This document shows, in pieces, positions 36,619-50,628 of a stretch of 64,000 bases of DNA. The first letter of the stretch is position 1, and each line of letters starts with the position of its first letter. Source of the DNA: Marsupella aquatica. Its lineage: Eukaryota > Marchantiophyta. The stretch is taken from the NCBI GenBank assembly GCA_973895155.1, contig OZ316892.1:2294001-2358000 (forward strand). Direction: 5' to 3'. Both the position numbers and the translations under genes were made by a program. The notes beneath the pieces were generated by a model that did not search any database, was not told where the DNA came from, and saw only the letters and a program-made list of their open reading frames with translations.

Positions 36619-36625
36619 ATATAAA
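36619..36625 (+). promoter_or_regulatory. Probable TATA box of the first PDR gene
   Basis: An ATATAAA motif lies about 600 bp before the PDR start codon. The surrounding sequence, including a following CCCCAACAAAAGC block, matches the sequence around TATATAAA at 60493 upstream of the second PDR gene. Conservation between the duplicates supports a core promoter. The leader between here and 37217 holds several ATG triplets with short reading frames, so the mature leader may contain upstream ORFs or an intron; the sequence alone does not decide. Confidence 0.55.
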
Positions 36626-37216
36626 GACAAGGAATCCAATTCTATTCCCCAACAAAAGCCTGCGACCATCAGCCAGTCCAGCCAATACCCACTCCCCATC
36701 CCAATCTGTGGCAGTCGTCTAACACTTTTATCTGGAATCCTTCGCGGAAGGACAAGTTTTGGAAACCGGTGCTGCAGCATGAATGAGGACACTGCAACAA
36801 GGTTCAGTGGCAGCGGCGCCGAAGTTAGTTCGTGCGCCAGGGCAGTCACTCTCTCGTGATTCCTAGATCGCATTCCTGGTCACAAATGTGTCACGGCACA
36901 GTATATTCTGGGATGCATTCTCCCAGGGGACTGAGTTGAGAGCTTCATCCTTCTTTTCACAGGGGCTTGGAGTTTGTTCAATGCTAAATTGGTGAGTCGA
37001 TCGAGCGAGTCCACCGATGACGAAGCGGAATTGGGTCGACCATACGTTGTTGTAGCTCACACTGCCACTGCCGTCGAGCTTGTCCGTGACTATCAGAACC
37101 CCGATCAGAGCTAACTCAGCTGTGGGGGGTCACCCCTGAAATTTAATCGCGTCTTGCGCCGGCCGAGGGCCGTGGCACCTAGATTGAGGTGGTGAGGTGG
37201 TTAAGGAGGTGAAGAG

Positions 37217-40200
37217 ATGGCGACTCCAAACAAGGTCGCTGCATCCGAGGCCACAGATTCCTTCGATGACGGTCAGGGGGTGAAGGCCGCATTGGGGAGG
37301 ACGGGTAGTAAGGGGAGCACGAGGAGCTTCAGCCTGAGGAGTGGGAGTATTGGCAGGCACAGCGGTGGCTGGGGGCTCGCCCCGGATAATGTTTTCTCGA
37401 AGTCGGGATCTCGGACCGATGGTGAGTTTGACGACGAGGAGGCCCTGAAGTGGGCAGCATTGGAGAGGCTGCCCACCTATGATCGGCTCCGAACTACGAT
37501 CCTGGAGGATCTGAATAAAGGTAGCAAGGAGCCGGTGGATCTCCGAAACTTGAGTCAAACCAGAATGCGGAGTGAACTCCTCCAAAAACTGTTCGAAGAC
37601 ACTGACGCGGACAATGGCAATGCCACTTTCCTGCTCAAGCTCCGTGAGCGAATCGACAGGTAAGCTGATATATTTAATTTTGCCTATGTTTGAGCAAGCT
37701 ACTTGAGATTCTGTCATGTGAGTCGGAACTTGGTGGTCACGTAGGCAGCAATAAGTCACTTCGTTGAGTATTCCCAACCAATTTTAGCTAGGCAGGGACA
37801 TTGTCATCATCACGAGGATAGAGCGCATCTGACTGTAGTCTATCTTGATAATCCACCCCCATAGCTGGGGGATCAATTTTTCAAATATTTTCCGCATAGA
37901 TCCATGGTCCTAACGTTGACTTGTTATTGTGATAGACTGAACTACAAGAGCATAGGTTTTTGCTAACCTTTTGATAGTCGCTCCGTGAATCTGGTCCAGG
38001 AGTATGTATCTCCGTAACTAAGCTCCAAAAATCCGATGGAGACATTGTGACAGTTTAAAGAAAGTTATTTAGAAATCCGTTTGAGAAATTGTGACGCCAT
38101 CTTTGCAATACTTTTCAAAATCTGCTGGAGGAGCACTCTTGCCGTCGTAGTAACATTTAATCTTCCGGAGTTCATGTTTAGCTCAAAGATTTGAGTGTAC
38201 CAGTATTCAGCCCCGTTGGAAGATTTAGACACTCGTCCTGTGGCAGATGCACAATTTTGCACAAATCCAGATCATGGGCTGCCCACTTGGGATAGTTTGC
38301 TAGAAAGATGATGCTATCCGTCACCACATCAAAGCTTTGGGGAGGAGCTACTTCTTTGTTTCGTAACCACTCGATGAAGTGGAAGCCATGAGCGAAGAAG
38401 AGTGATTCATTTGAGGTTCAGTCGTGAACGGGGTTGATTTGTTCAAGGACTAAAACTGTGTATTGTACATACGTTCAGGGCCAGCGTAACTCTCCCCACT
38501 GTGGAGGTTCGCTATGAGAACTTGAGTATCGAGGCTAAGGTGCAAGTAGGCGGACGGGCTCTTCCCACACTCACCAACGCTTTACTGAACGCCTTTGAGG
38601 TAGATTTTCCTAGTGTTCTCCACTGACAGTTGTCCGTTGTGTTCTCGTTTTTCCTGGTTCTCTTCGCCCTTTGTGTCATCGAGGCACTGGTAGTGCCCTC
38701 CCGAACTAGCAGCCTGCTTGATTTCCTTTTATTCACGCTTGTCTTGAAAGCAGAGTGGTTTCCTACTCAGGGACGTCTTGCAGCTTGAGAAGATCGATTC
38801 AGTGCAGCTTCAAAAGGGGATTCTGAAGAGCATACATAAAGTGTTGTTCTGGTGGCTTTGCTACTGCAGGGTTTTTTCTCCTCAATCGGACTTAACTGGG
38901 CGAAGAAGACGGACCTGACGATCCTACATCACGTCAGTGGTATTATCAAACCCGGCAGGTTAGTTAACTGGCCAAGAATTCTGGTTCTTGCACACTCCGA
39001 TGTCCTTTGCAGGAAGTAATTTGGTCGTGTTTCCATTTCAGGACGATGGTGGCAAATTCTTCTACCGAAACTTTGCTTTTGGAAGTGCGCATTAGTGCTT
39101 CATCTCGCCTGGTTAATTGTCGTGGGACTTTAGTTCTAGGATCATCCTACAATGACAAACTCGATGATGATGCGCAGGATGACTCTATTGCTGGGACCGC
39201 CGAGTTCGGGAAAGACCAGTCTTCTTCTCGCGCTGGCCGGAAAGCTTGAGAAATCATTGAAAGTGAGTGTTTTCACGCTTGGGTCCGACAAGTGCTCGTC
39301 AATACATTCACCTTCCCCTCCGGAGCCTCGTTTAGAACCGGTGATTTGGTGAGAATTTCAATTCTTCTTTTCACCTGTTGATTTGGTGGATACTCGATCT
39401 GAGTTCGCAGGTGAAAGGAGAAGTCACGTACAATGGATACAAGTTGAATGAGTTTGTACCACAGAAGACGTCTGCCTATGTGAACCAGAATGATCTGCAC
39501 ATAGCACAGATGACGGTCCGAGAAACTTTGGAGTACTCGGCCAAATCGCAGGATGTCGGCCCCAGCCGATACGGTGAGTTCATCATCATCCCAGTCGTGC
39601 CAAAAAGTATTGTCAGAAAGCATGGTCACTCCTGGAATTGGATTTGTGGACAAGAGAGACCCGGATCAAGTGTAAGAATTGCAAGTCAGTGTTCAAAGCA
39701 CAAGTTTGACTCGTCTAGCCCCTCTGCCTCAACGGACTCCGCCTGACGTCGTGGGGTCGATGTGCTAATGTGCAGATCTTTTGACGGAGCTACATAGAAA
39801 AGAAAAAGAGCTCGGTATTCATCCTGAAGCAGATGTAGATTACTACATGAAGGTGTGTTAGGTTGCACTTGACAGACAGTTCCCTTCGCTGTTTCTTCTA
39901 ATTGCCAGAATTTGTTCATTTGAATCGAGCTGGATGATCGCAAGCTGATTTCTGGCCCTGTTCTCTTATCAACGCAGGCATCCGCGATGAAGGAAACTTC
40001 CAGCAGCGTTATCACCGACTACGTCATGAAGGTGAGTTGATAGGCAGTAGCAGGCAATTGGACCGGACCGAATTATGCATCGCAATGTTCACCTTGGATC
40101 AATCGATCGTGTCGTCATGTTGGCTTTATGGAATAAACGTTTCTGCGTCTTTCGTTGCAGATTTTGGGCTTGGATATTTGCGCAGACACTATAGTGGGAG

Positions 40201-43200
40201 ATGAGATGGTCAGAGGAATCTCAGGTGGACAGAAGAAGAGAGTGACAACTGGTAGGTGCTCAACTCTCCATCTACTACCTAGCTATCTATTACGAGCTCT
40301 ACATTTCAAGATAAGATTTTTATTGGAGATCTCAAGTTTAAAATTGCATTTGAGCTTGGCCATCAAACATGTTTATGTGCCCTGTGCACCTTTGCGAAAA
40401 TCGGCTTCCTGTGTTGGAAGCGGCAATGGATGACTTTTTAAGTAGCGCCTTTTATTCATTGCAGTCATCGAATTCATCTGCACTGTCAAAAAACAGATAG
40501 CCAAAGAAACTTTGAAATGGATTGTTGTTCAGTTTAGCTCGGTTGCATTCTGGACATGACCCTTACGCGGTTTTTGCCACTCGCTCTTTCGCTTTACAGG
40601 AGAGATGATCGTGGGTCCAATGAAGACTCTTTTCATGGACGAGATCTCAACTGGTTTGGACAGTTCAACGACATTCCAGATTGTTCGATATCTCAGGGAT
40701 ATCACACATTTGTTGGAGCACACGATGCTCGTCTCGCTGCTGCAGCCAGCTCCTGAAACGTACGATCTGTTCGACGATGTCGTCCTATTGTCTGAGGGAC
40801 AGATTGCGTACCATGGACCGATAAGTGACATTCTTGGATTCTTTGAGAGCTGTGGATTCAAATGCCCTGAAAGGAAGGGTGTTGCGGACTTTTTGCAAGA
40901 GGTGACGTCTCGGAAAGATCAAGAGCAATACTGGGTGGACAAATCCAGGCCGTATGAGTTCGTCCCAGTTAAAGAATTTGCCGAGGCCTTTGTACGGTCT
41001 CCGAATGGCGTCAAGATGGGAGAGGAGCTGAAGGTTCCTTTTCAAAAAGAGAAAGGCCATCGTGACGCGCTGGCATTCAAGCGATTGACGTTGTCGACGG
41101 CGGAGCTGGTTAAGATCAACTTCGATAAGGAATGGCTTCTGATAAAAAGGAACGCCTTCATTTATGTTTTCAAATCTTGTCAGGTGGGCGCACCAAACTC
41201 ATCTGAAGCCCTCCCTCAAAGTTTGAGAATCCCTGCCACTGATTCCCAGAATTGGAAGTCAGTGTTTGAAAGTAAATTCAAAGCAACCTGAGAGGACTAA
41301 ATGAGAACAGTGAAGTCGTCAGTGAAAAGCACATTTCAGAACTTTGTTTTTGCCCTGCCCAACTAGACATTCCAAAATTCCGAGTCCATATTGCTCACGA
41401 CATAACGAAAAATTATATTTGCCTTGCGCTTGTGCAGATTGGCCTTATGGCTGTTATTGCTATGCTGACCTTTTTCCGGACTACGTTGCACCGTAATTCC
41501 TTGGATCAAGCACAACTCTATGCCGGAGCCATATTTTTTGGGGTCTCCAATATCATGTTCAATGGATATGCGGAGCTTTCCTTGATGATTGTCAGACTTC
41601 CAGTATTCTACAGGCAGCGAGACATGCTCTTCTTCCCACCTTGGTGCTTCACTCTGGCAACGTGGATCCTCAGCATACCCATATCAATCATAGAGACTTC
41701 GACGTGGTGTATTATCACCTACTACACCATTGGCTTTGCCCCTAATGCCAGCAGGTGATCTTTTGTTTGGGTTGCCTTCTGATTTGACATCTTTGATCGA
41801 ATCCCTAGCTTTTCAATCAGTATTGATACTGTCGAGTGAAAACGATACATTTATTCTCTGATTTGCTTTCGTCCAAGTGTTGTTTAAATCCAATCAATAG
41901 TTTTTTAACCGATGTAGATATTGACTGTCCAGAGCGTGGCATTTGTGTGGGGCGCGTTCTAAAGTGCAATCACCGACTGGTTGAATCGGTGTAGATACTG
42001 ACCATTTGACATGGTTCACATGAGTTCAGGTTCTTCAAGCAGCTCTTCATCTTCTTTTGGTTTCACCAGCTGTCGGCATCTCTCTTCCGTATAATTGCTG
42101 GAATCGCTCGTAGCATGGTGTTGTCCAACACAGGAGGCACGTTCGCTCTACTTGGTGTCTTTGCTCTTGGTGGCTTTCTCATCGAGAGGCCTGCCATCAA
42201 GCCATGGTGGATCTGGGGCTATTGGCTTTCGCCTCTCACGTATGCCCAGAATGGTGCTATGGTGAATGAGTTTCTCGCACCGCAATGGAATATTCATGTA
42301 AGTACTGGGCACTGGAGAATCGACTGGGTGTGAAGGAGTGTTGTAGTCCAGGAATCCTGAGGATTTTTGTTACAATCCTACTTTATAAATAATCGGGAGG
42401 AATGTGACAGCGAAAATGCTACGTGACTTCAATTTATATCAGTCATACTTAAAATTTCTTGGGTGCTTCCGTCGGATGGTTTGAATGCAGACATCTGGGT
42501 CGACCGAACCGTTGGGTTACCGGTATTTGAAGTCTGCCGGTGTTTTCGCGCATAATTACTGGTACTGGATTGGAGTCGCAGCTCTGGTTGGATTCGTTCT
42601 CCTCTTCAACTTTGTCTTCACGCTAACTCTCACATACCTCAACCGTATGTGTCTCTTGCCTTTCAATTGCGTTCAACATTTATGCATCAATATATGGTAA
42701 ATGTAGATACGGCTGTCTTCGGTTTGCGTTAAATGATCATGTCATCAGAGGGATCTAATCCATTGTGTATGGCAATCCTCCATTGATAGGCCTTGTTGTG
42801 TTCTGCTTAAAATTATTGCATTGACATCGTTTCTCTGCGGTGCTTCGATTTTTTAGCACTTGGGAGAGTTCAAGCTGTTATCTCTGAAGAACAAAGAGCT
42901 GAAGCACATGCCAATCTCACCGGCGAAGTAGTTGAAGCTACTATTCCATCCAAGAGAAGTAATATCGCCGCCAGCATGCCTCGATCTCTGTCTCAGAGTG
43001 GTATGTAGATTTCCACTCACGATGCATTTTGCAGTGAAGTCGGGCTTGAGATTTTCTCAATCCTTTCTAACATATCATGAAACTCTTGGGTTCATTCCCA
43101 GTATACTACTCCGCACTGATTTTATGATGTGTGTTGATTGTCTTCTTGGAGGGAAGGCAGAGCCTTAAGGTTCAAATTCATGGTACTAAATTGAATTGCC

Positions 43201-46200
43201 TGTAATCTTGTGACCTCCAATCTAGACGATACTTCTATTCGAATGTTAGAAAGGATCAAGTAACTATGTGCTAATGAAGAAACCTTACCTGGTTGCTGAG
43301 TGGCTTGTGTGCTTTAACTAGTGTCACATTTTTGACAAATGGTGGGGAAGCAGTTCAATGACACCTAATCATGAATTCCTCTTGTCCAATTTGCAGGATC
43401 TGTGGCACGAAAAAGCGGTTTTTCATTCGCAAGGAAGAGTGATGTTCAGATGGCGAGAAAGAGTACTACTGGTGCTGCCGATGATAATGACATTGACTCG
43501 GAAATTCAGGATGCGAAGGCTAGAGCGAGCAATACTTTTTCGGTAGCCTCCAGGAACTCAATGAATTCGGAAGATGCAAACGGTGTGGCCGCTAAGCGAG
43601 GCATGATATTGCCCTTCCAGCCATTGTCCATCAGCTTTGACGATGTCCACTACTACGTTGATATGCCAGCAGTAAGTCTTTCTCTCCTTTCTCATCTGTT
43701 CAATTTCAATAGTCAAGACAAAGGATATTTGCCCTGTCTTGATTTCGTTGTGAATTGTGGACATAGTTTGATTCGAGCTCTTCAATTCTGAGAATGATGG
43801 GAACTGTTGGGCGTGCAGCAAATGAAGGCACAGGGAGCTACCGAAGATAGGCTACACTTGTTGAGAGGAATCACAGGAGCTTTCAGGCCGGGACTTCTCA
43901 CGGCTCTGGTCGGTGTGAGTGGAGCTGGGTAAGCACTGGTACAACTAATCTTGTCTAGTTTCGTGACTGAAGCGAAATTCATAGAACGACTGAGTTGATC
44001 CTATGGCGACAGAGGATTCGAACATTTGTTACCAAGGATTAACAATTGAACTCGTCATAACCAAGCACATTGGTTATGACGAGCAGTTGAATCAACAATA
44101 CCCAATGGGGTCTAAACATGCGGTGACGAAAATCCTAGCCTTCAGAGGACTGACGTCCAGTACCTCCAATATTGTGTTGCAGGAAGACAACCCTTATGGA
44201 CGTTTTGGCAGGGAGGAAAACTGGAGGTTACATTGAGGGTGACATTCGAATTGCCGGTTTCCCCAAAGTTCAGGAGACCTTTGCCAGGATATCCGGGTAT
44301 TGTGAGCAGACCGACATTCATTCTCCACAAGTCACAGTTCACGAATCCCTCACCTACAGCGCCTGGCTCCGGCTGGATGGATCGATTGATAATGACACCA
44401 AAACGGTATGTTTCTTCCACTTTCACACTTATTATAGATAGGATTTTTGCAACATCCTTTTGTGTACGACCGGCCACGTGGGGCTACTTCGAACCTAACA
44501 TGAAATTCTATCATGGGTTTGAAACATTGATTCAAGCTGAGAGCGGGATTTACGTGGGCAATCCTGATCAATGTTTAACTGTTTACGTGTGTATATATTT
44601 CAGCAATTTGTGGATGAGGTGATGGATTTGGTGGAGTTGACATCTCTCAAGGACGCACTGGTTGGGCTGCCCGGAGTCAGTGGTCTCTCCACAGAGCAGA
44701 GAAAACGTCTCACCGTTGCAGTGGAACTTGTCGCCAACCCATCCATTATTTTCATGGATGAGCCCACGTCTGGTCTGGACGCTCGTGCCGCTGCCATTGT
44801 GATGAGAACCGTGAGAAACACTGTGGACACTGGGCGAACTGTGGTGTGCACCATTCATCAACCAAGCATAGACATATTTGAAGCCTTCGACGAGTTGCTC
44901 CTCATGAAGCGTGGTGGGCAAGTAATCTACGCAGGTCCTCTTGGAAGACATTCCCATAGACTCGTGGAGTACTTTGAGGCTCTGCCTGGTGTCCCTAAAA
45001 TCAAAGATGGGTACAATCCTGCCACTTGGATGCTGGAAGTTTCTTCTCCAGCAGTAGAGCATCGTCTGGCTGTGGATTTCGCTGACATCTATACAAGATC
45101 CTCACTCTTCAAGAGGAACAAGGGGTTGGTCGAGAGTCTCAAAACGCCTCCTGAGGGTGCGAAGGACTTGTGGTTCCCAAGCCAATACTCTCAGCCTTTC
45201 TACAAGCAAATGACTTCTTGCTTGTGGAAGCAGAAGCTGACTTACTGGCGTAGCCCTGATTACAATAATGTGCGGTTTATTTTTTCCTTGCTGGCTTCTG
45301 TGCTTTTCGGGACCCTGTTCTGGCAAATTGGCAAGAAAAGGTTGGTTACTATGTCACCTCTTTGTTATACCGCAAAGCAGTACACTATGAAACTGTATCT
45401 ACCCACATTTCATTTTGTCATAATGGGAGCCGCAGCAACTAGCAACAAAACTTGATACTATCCACTGTGCACTTAGTTGTGTTGCCACCATAGTAATAGG
45501 GAAGCCCTTGAGCACCTCTCAGCTCGAAGTTTTCCTTTCGAACTTAAAGATTTTGAAGTCTATTTGTTCGTGAGCGCTCTTGGAAAGTTGAGCTGGACAG
45601 TACCCACACGAAAGTTGAAGCTAAAGATAGAATTTGCTGCTTCGAATGGTACTAGCTGGCTTTTCTGATCACTACAATACTCGTGGGTGCTTGTGCAGGG
45701 GCACCCAATCTAGTATAACAGCAACTGGAGGAGCCTTAGTGGCCGCAGTGCTGTTCACTGGTATCAACAATGCGGCGACGGTCCAGCCCGTTGTGGCAAC
45801 AGAGCGGACTGTGTTCTATAGAGAACGAGCTGCTGGGATGTATTCGGCTGCTCCGTACGCCATTGCTCAGGTACTGAAACTCCCTTCCTTGTTATAGCGT
45901 TGGAGTTAGTCTGAAGCTTCTGGATTACGAAAGTCCTACTCCTGCAGATCACTCTGAACTATGGGCCATGAAATACAGATAAAATCATGCTTCCTGTCAT
46001 GGTGTTCTCTGTCCAAAAATTTGGCAAGAAGGCAAATCATTGTAGTATTTGGCCTTGGTGGGGCTCCCCTCACAACTTGGAGTTCAACTAGCTAGAGAGA
46101 TGTCAGTCATCTTGGACAGGGCTCGGAAGATGCTTTTAACACATAAACCGTGGCAACTCAGGTGTTGATCGAATTTCCCTATCTCTTGATCATGGCCACC

Positions 46201-46913
46201 ATGTTTTCGACGATCACGTATGCTATGATGGGTTTGCAATGGACAGCTGCCAAGTTTTTCTGGTACTTCTACTTTCTGTTTTTCTCCTACGCCTACTTCA
46301 CCTTCTACGGTATGATGGCCGTCGGACTTACCCCGAATCACCAAATTTCAGCCGTTGTGGCCTCTTTCTTCTACCAAATTTGGAATATCTTCTCCGGCTA
46401 CTTGATCCCACGGAAGGTGAGCTAATTTCTCCTTACCTGATCTCAAGACTCCAGAAACCCAATCTTCCGTTATTTCTGTAATTGCTCATGTCTGAAGTCA
46501 AGTTGTATACAAATTGTGTATTGACTCCGGAATGTCCAAGTGCGACAGTGGTATATGTTGGTTTCTAGAAGATCCCGTCTAAATCTGAACCCCTCACGAA
46601 ATTGTCGATCGTAATTTGGAGTTTTTATTGTGTGCAGATAGCACCGCCCTGGGTAAGATGGTACTACTGGATCTCCCCCACTGCCTGGACTTTGTATGGT
46701 CTATTTGTCACGCAGTTCGGAGACCTCCATACCCCACTGATATTCACGGACCCGAATCATGTAAAACAAACTGTGTCACAGTATATGGAAGATTATTATG
46801 GCTTTGAGACCCGTCTCCTCCCTCTTGCGGCCATCATGTCTTTGGTGTTCACCTTCCTCTTTGCTTTCGTTTTCATGCTATCCATTAAGTTCCTCAACTT
46901 CCAGACGAGATAA
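37217..46913 (+). CDS. Full-size ABCG (PDR-type) ABC transporter, complete 20-exon gene
   Basis: Exons read from GT-AG junctions: 37217-37659, 38479-38599, 38870-38958, 39178-39262, 39411-39573, 39776-39852, 39978-40031, 40161-40251, 40600-41183, 41438-41754, 42030-42297, 42491-42644, 42857-43000, 43397-43671, 43819-43928, 44183-44405, 44604-45340, 45699-45870, 46162-46416, 46638-46913. They sum to 4,638 nt, 1,545 codons plus TAA, all phases matching. Order is NBD-TMD-NBD-TMD, the reverse order typical of PDR proteins. NBD1: Walker A GPPSSGKT (about 224-231), signature [12 protein letters not shown] (about 364), Walker B TLFMDE (about 384-389), and Q (SLLQPAPET) where an H-loop His would be, as usual in PDRs. 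NBD2: Walker A GVSGAGKT (about 987-994, split by an intron), signature [11 protein letters not shown] (about 1091), Walker B IIFMDEP, His in CTIHQPS (about 1151). Membrane segments lie about 570-764 and 1285-1545. The start is supported by an identical AAGAGATGGCGACT context in the paralogue at 61064. Family role: plasma-membrane ATP-driven export of small hydrophobic compounds; substrate unknown. Confidence 0.95.
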
Positions 46914-48155
46914 AGAGTTAGGTGCGAGCTAGCAATCCGGCTTAGTGCCAGTGGTTTAGACTAGTTGATTATTGCCTACATTGCAATTTTTATGCTTAAG
47001 ACAGCAGTGTAAAATTTTGATCATCATGTAAATTAGTTGAACTTCCTCTTGTCAGATCCATTGAGAGGATTTGACCGGCCAGCTCGAGAAAGCTGTGTAA
47101 GAGTACCTTGAAACAGAGGTGGCTTGGCAAAACCGATTCTATTTGCCATAATCTACTATTGGTGAAGTCTAAGTAGGGTTTCTAAGCTCCAATACGGAGT
47201 TGCGGATGTTCCTCGGAACTGTGCTCGATGCAACCCACCGTAGAGGAACTATTGTTGAAATAGTATTGACTGTGGGGCTGGCCGCCCGATATGGCCCTGC
47301 TGCATCCCGAACTGGGGGCGGATTTGTATTCGTGTGAAACCCAGCAAATGCTGACTACATAAAGTAATCCGCGTTCATGTTCATGGATGAAATTGTGAGA
47401 CCGACAAACAGCCGAAAACAGTTAAGGTTTCTTACAGAGTCTGCATGCATTCAGTTCTGTTCAGGGGGCTTTCAATACAGAGTTGATATTTGCTCGAAGG
47501 TCCTTGTCCAGGAGTCGTGTGCCTTGGATTGAGCAATGTACACTTCGAGCCATTTAGAGTCGTTTGTTGGACTCTTAGACCTGAATCACTGCGTGAAGAT
47601 GATGCAAAGCTCCAATAGGGGGCTATTGCCAGTTGCTCATGTGTCCCTCTCCAACTGACACTTGCATTACTTGCAGCGCATTTTTACACCTTAACCTTGC
47701 AGTAGGTTGGCTCGTGAGATTCATGAGATGTTATGAGAGAATGGAGTGTGCCTGCAGATGTGGGTGCTCATGAGACAACATCCATCGTTTCAAATAAAAC
47801 ACGGAGTTAATGGTCACTTACGATAGAAAATATATATGCTTCAATCGGGCGTTCTAAGACATCTCTGCTTTCTTGAAGTAGAAAACTTCTGGTTGGAGAG
47901 AAAGAGGAGCTGTGACGAGCTTGATGTGGTTGTATTTCAGCTCTGCCCACTGAAGAAGCCAAAACCCTAGCAGCTGCAAACTGGTTCCCTGATTATCTTT
48001 GTTTGAGTTCGTCGGTAGTGTATGTGAGGAGCTATGGAAAATTCACTTAAGTGGCGTTTGTCTGTATCAGGTATTGTTTTGTAAGTGGTGAGAGTCTAAA
48101 TAGGTAAAGAATTGTCTGCCACTTTCATGGATGTTCCACTCTGTTTGTAGCGGAC
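46914..48155. other. 3' flank of the first PDR gene
   Basis: Probable 3' untranslated region just after TAA 46911-46913, then intergenic DNA. I see no canonical AATAAA in the first 300 bases, which is common in plants. Confidence 0.5.
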
Positions 48156-48184
48156 ACATCTTGTGACTACCCACTTAAGGAAGG

Positions 48185-48325
48185 CACATCTTGTGACTAC
48201 CTTCTTAAACCACAACTGCCCTTCAAAAGCTACCCACTTAAGGAAACAAGGCATCAGAATCTGTTTGTCGCCGGCACATCTTGTGACTACCTTCTTAAAC
48301 CACAACTGCCCTTCAAAAGCTACCG
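48185..48325 (+). repeat. Direct repeats, about 50 bp, period about 91 bp
   Basis: A 50-bp block beginning CACATCTTGTGACTACC and ending CTTCAAAAGCTACC occurs at 48185 and again at 48276. A shorter copy of its first 17 bases lies at 48156. Confidence 0.85.
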
Positions 48326-48800
48326 GATATCTGTGGTTACCATTAAAAGTAGATTTTTCCTGAAATTGTGGAGCAAACTGGCACGCTAGAGGAGAAGAGT
48401 GATTGAAATGTGGAAAAAGGGGGAAGTCTTGGACACTTCCCCTTATATAGGGCAAGTTGTGGTTTAAGGAAACAAGGCATCAGAAATTACCATCTCGGGA
48501 AGCCAACTTAAAGGTAAGACCCCATTTTCTAGAGATGAGCATCCTTTTGAAGCTATCTTAAGGTTATAAGGCACATCCCCAACAGAAGTAGGGACTCATG
48601 TTATGACACTTTGAAGTAATTAAGAGACACTTGAGGCAATGCACCCTGACCAAGCAGTGGCACCATGTTGGGAGTTGGTCATGCTCTGTGCCTGGCCAAG
48701 TAGGACGGCACAGGCCTTGTTATACCACTAAGCCCAAGTACTCGAGAGGGCATAATCTTCAGCCCCAAACTTTGTTGGCTACCGTTAAAGCGTTGCAGTC

Positions 48801-49020
48801 AACATTCCAATGGATACCTTTGAGGGTAGGCCCAACTGACATGTTAAGCTCTTCAGTTGGGAGCCAACTCATAAGATACCAAAGCTGATTGGGGGTGGCG
48901 AGTCCCTTGAAACATTCCAATGGATACCTTGAGGGAAGGCCTAATTGACATGTTAAGCTCTTCAGTTGGGAGCCAACTCATAAGAGACCAAAGCTGATTG
49001 GGGGTGGCAGGTCCCTTGAA
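48801..49020 (+). repeat. Tandem duplication, two copies of 110 bp
   Basis: AACATTCCAATGGATACC starts at 48801 and 48911. Both copies run through CAGTTGGGAGCCAACTC and end with GGGGGTGGC and CCCTTGAAAC. A related phrase, CCAAAGCTGGTCTGGGGGTGG, reappears near 56563. Confidence 0.85.
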
Positions 49021-49518
49021 ACATGGCAGGCTCCTTGAAACATGGCAGGTCCCTTCAACATATATGAGAAACATATATGAGTGAAGTACCCCTGGTGAAG
49101 CAAACATGCAATATATGAGGAAAGTACCCCTCACTTGGCTTTCCTTGTAACTGGGAAGCAAACATGGCTGCAATGAAAATAAAGTAGTGTGGACTTGCCA
49201 ATCTAAGACAACAGTCTTTTAGACCATAGTTGCACTCCCTTAGATCATATTGCACTGGAGGAGAGAATTCAGTGCAGGTTAGAGGGGATAGATTGACATA
49301 GCATGGTGAATGTCAATCCAGACAGGATCGCATGATTGGCTCAATGCACCCTCTCTGCATGAACTTGAGCGAAGTTGAGGATCTTTGAGAGTATCCTTTT
49401 GTGCACTAAATGATTTATTGAGGGCAAGAGATAGGGAGACTAGAGCTCGCTAGAAGTTACTCGCTAGAATTTACATTAACAAGCAACAAAGGTTTGTAGT
49501 CACCAACAGAGTGTTGGA

Positions 49519-50628
49519 TTAGAAGATGAACAGGCCCTTTCCCAGGGAAGTAACCGAGCCATTCCCAATATTGATAATTGGTAGGGGATCATCATCTTCG
49601 TCAGCAAAGAGACTTAGGTTGTTGCAGAAATGATGACTAGCACCCGAGTCGGCAATCCATAAATTTGCAGAGGACTTGTTTTGCAGATGATTGGTTGCAT
49701 CATGACCAAACTGAGCATAATAGCTTGCAAAAATGTCACAGTTAGTCTCCTCTATGGATGTCAAGGCTGGCGCCTGTACATGATTGAGATGTCAAGCAGG
49801 AGTACAGCTTCGATTTTGTATTCTCTGCAAGACTGCATGATTTGGCTGCCAGTGGTCAGGACATAAATTGACGTGCGCGTAGAAGCAGCAGTCTGCACCA
49901 TGACTAGGAAGTTGACAAGTGGTGCAAACATCTGGCCTGCCTGGCTTGAGTCACTTGTTCATAGGAGTCGTCACAGCAGGAACTCAATTGGTGAGGACTT
50001 GACGTGCAACACGTTCACTTTGCCTGCGGATTCATCAACCACTTCGTTAATGAGAGCACTGAGAGTGGGAAGATTCTTGGGATCATGTCTTATCTGGTCC
50101 CGTTTATTTGTTGTCCAGTGTTCAAAGTGAGTGTCACAAATGATGACGAAGTGAAGAACTTGAATCTTTTCTTGAGTGACCATCCCAACAGCAATGCATT
50201 TATCAACGGCAGCACAAAATTTGGCACAAAACTTTTCAATCTCTTTGCCTTCATACTTGCAGTGGACAAAATTAGCCCAGATATCCTGCAAATGAATCAA
50301 TCCATCAACCTAGTAAGTAGCGAGTAGCTTTTCCTAGCAATCCTTGGCTAGGGAAATGTCAACAAGTGTTTGCTGAATGTGAGGGTATGCAGGATGAAAG
50401 AATAATATTGCGAGCTTGTGCGGTTTGGGAGTGAAAAACTTCTAAATGCTCAGCAAATTGATACTCCTTTTCAGTAGGATCTCTAGTCGGTTCAGTCGTA
50501 GTCACATCGACAAACTTCCAGGCACTGGAGGCCTTGAGTGTGGAAGTACCATGCGGGAAAATTGAGACTACATTCCAGCTTAGGTATGAGATGGCTGTAA
50601 GTTGTAGCCTACGGAGGTACATACTCAT
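49519..50628 (-). mobile_element. Degraded copia gag/protease remnant, antisense
   Basis: Read on the minus strand, three neighbouring frames give one gag-to-protease series. Around 50628-50359: gag N-terminal text including ASSAWKFVD and EPTRDPTEKEYQFAEHLEVF. Around 50300-49971: a gag core with ALINEVVDESAGKVNVLHV. Around 49931-49890: a zinc knuckle CTTCQLPSHGADCC (C-X2-C-X4-H-X4-C). At 49764-49519: protease text WIADSGASHHFC with the DSG active-site motif. Frames are interrupted by stops and shifts. No integrase, reverse transcriptase or RNase H follows, so the copy ends just after protease. It belongs to a different copia lineage from the element at 22 kb (DSGASHH versus DCACSFH). Confidence 0.8.

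Noticed and set aside
39273-39653. 126-codon minus-strand ORF in the PDR gene
   Set aside because: Antisense shadow of exon 5 and its introns; no domain sense.
44583-45062. 159-codon minus-strand ORF inside the PDR gene
   Set aside because: It mirrors exon 17 of the PDR gene, whose plus-strand reading carries the ABC signature and Walker B motifs.
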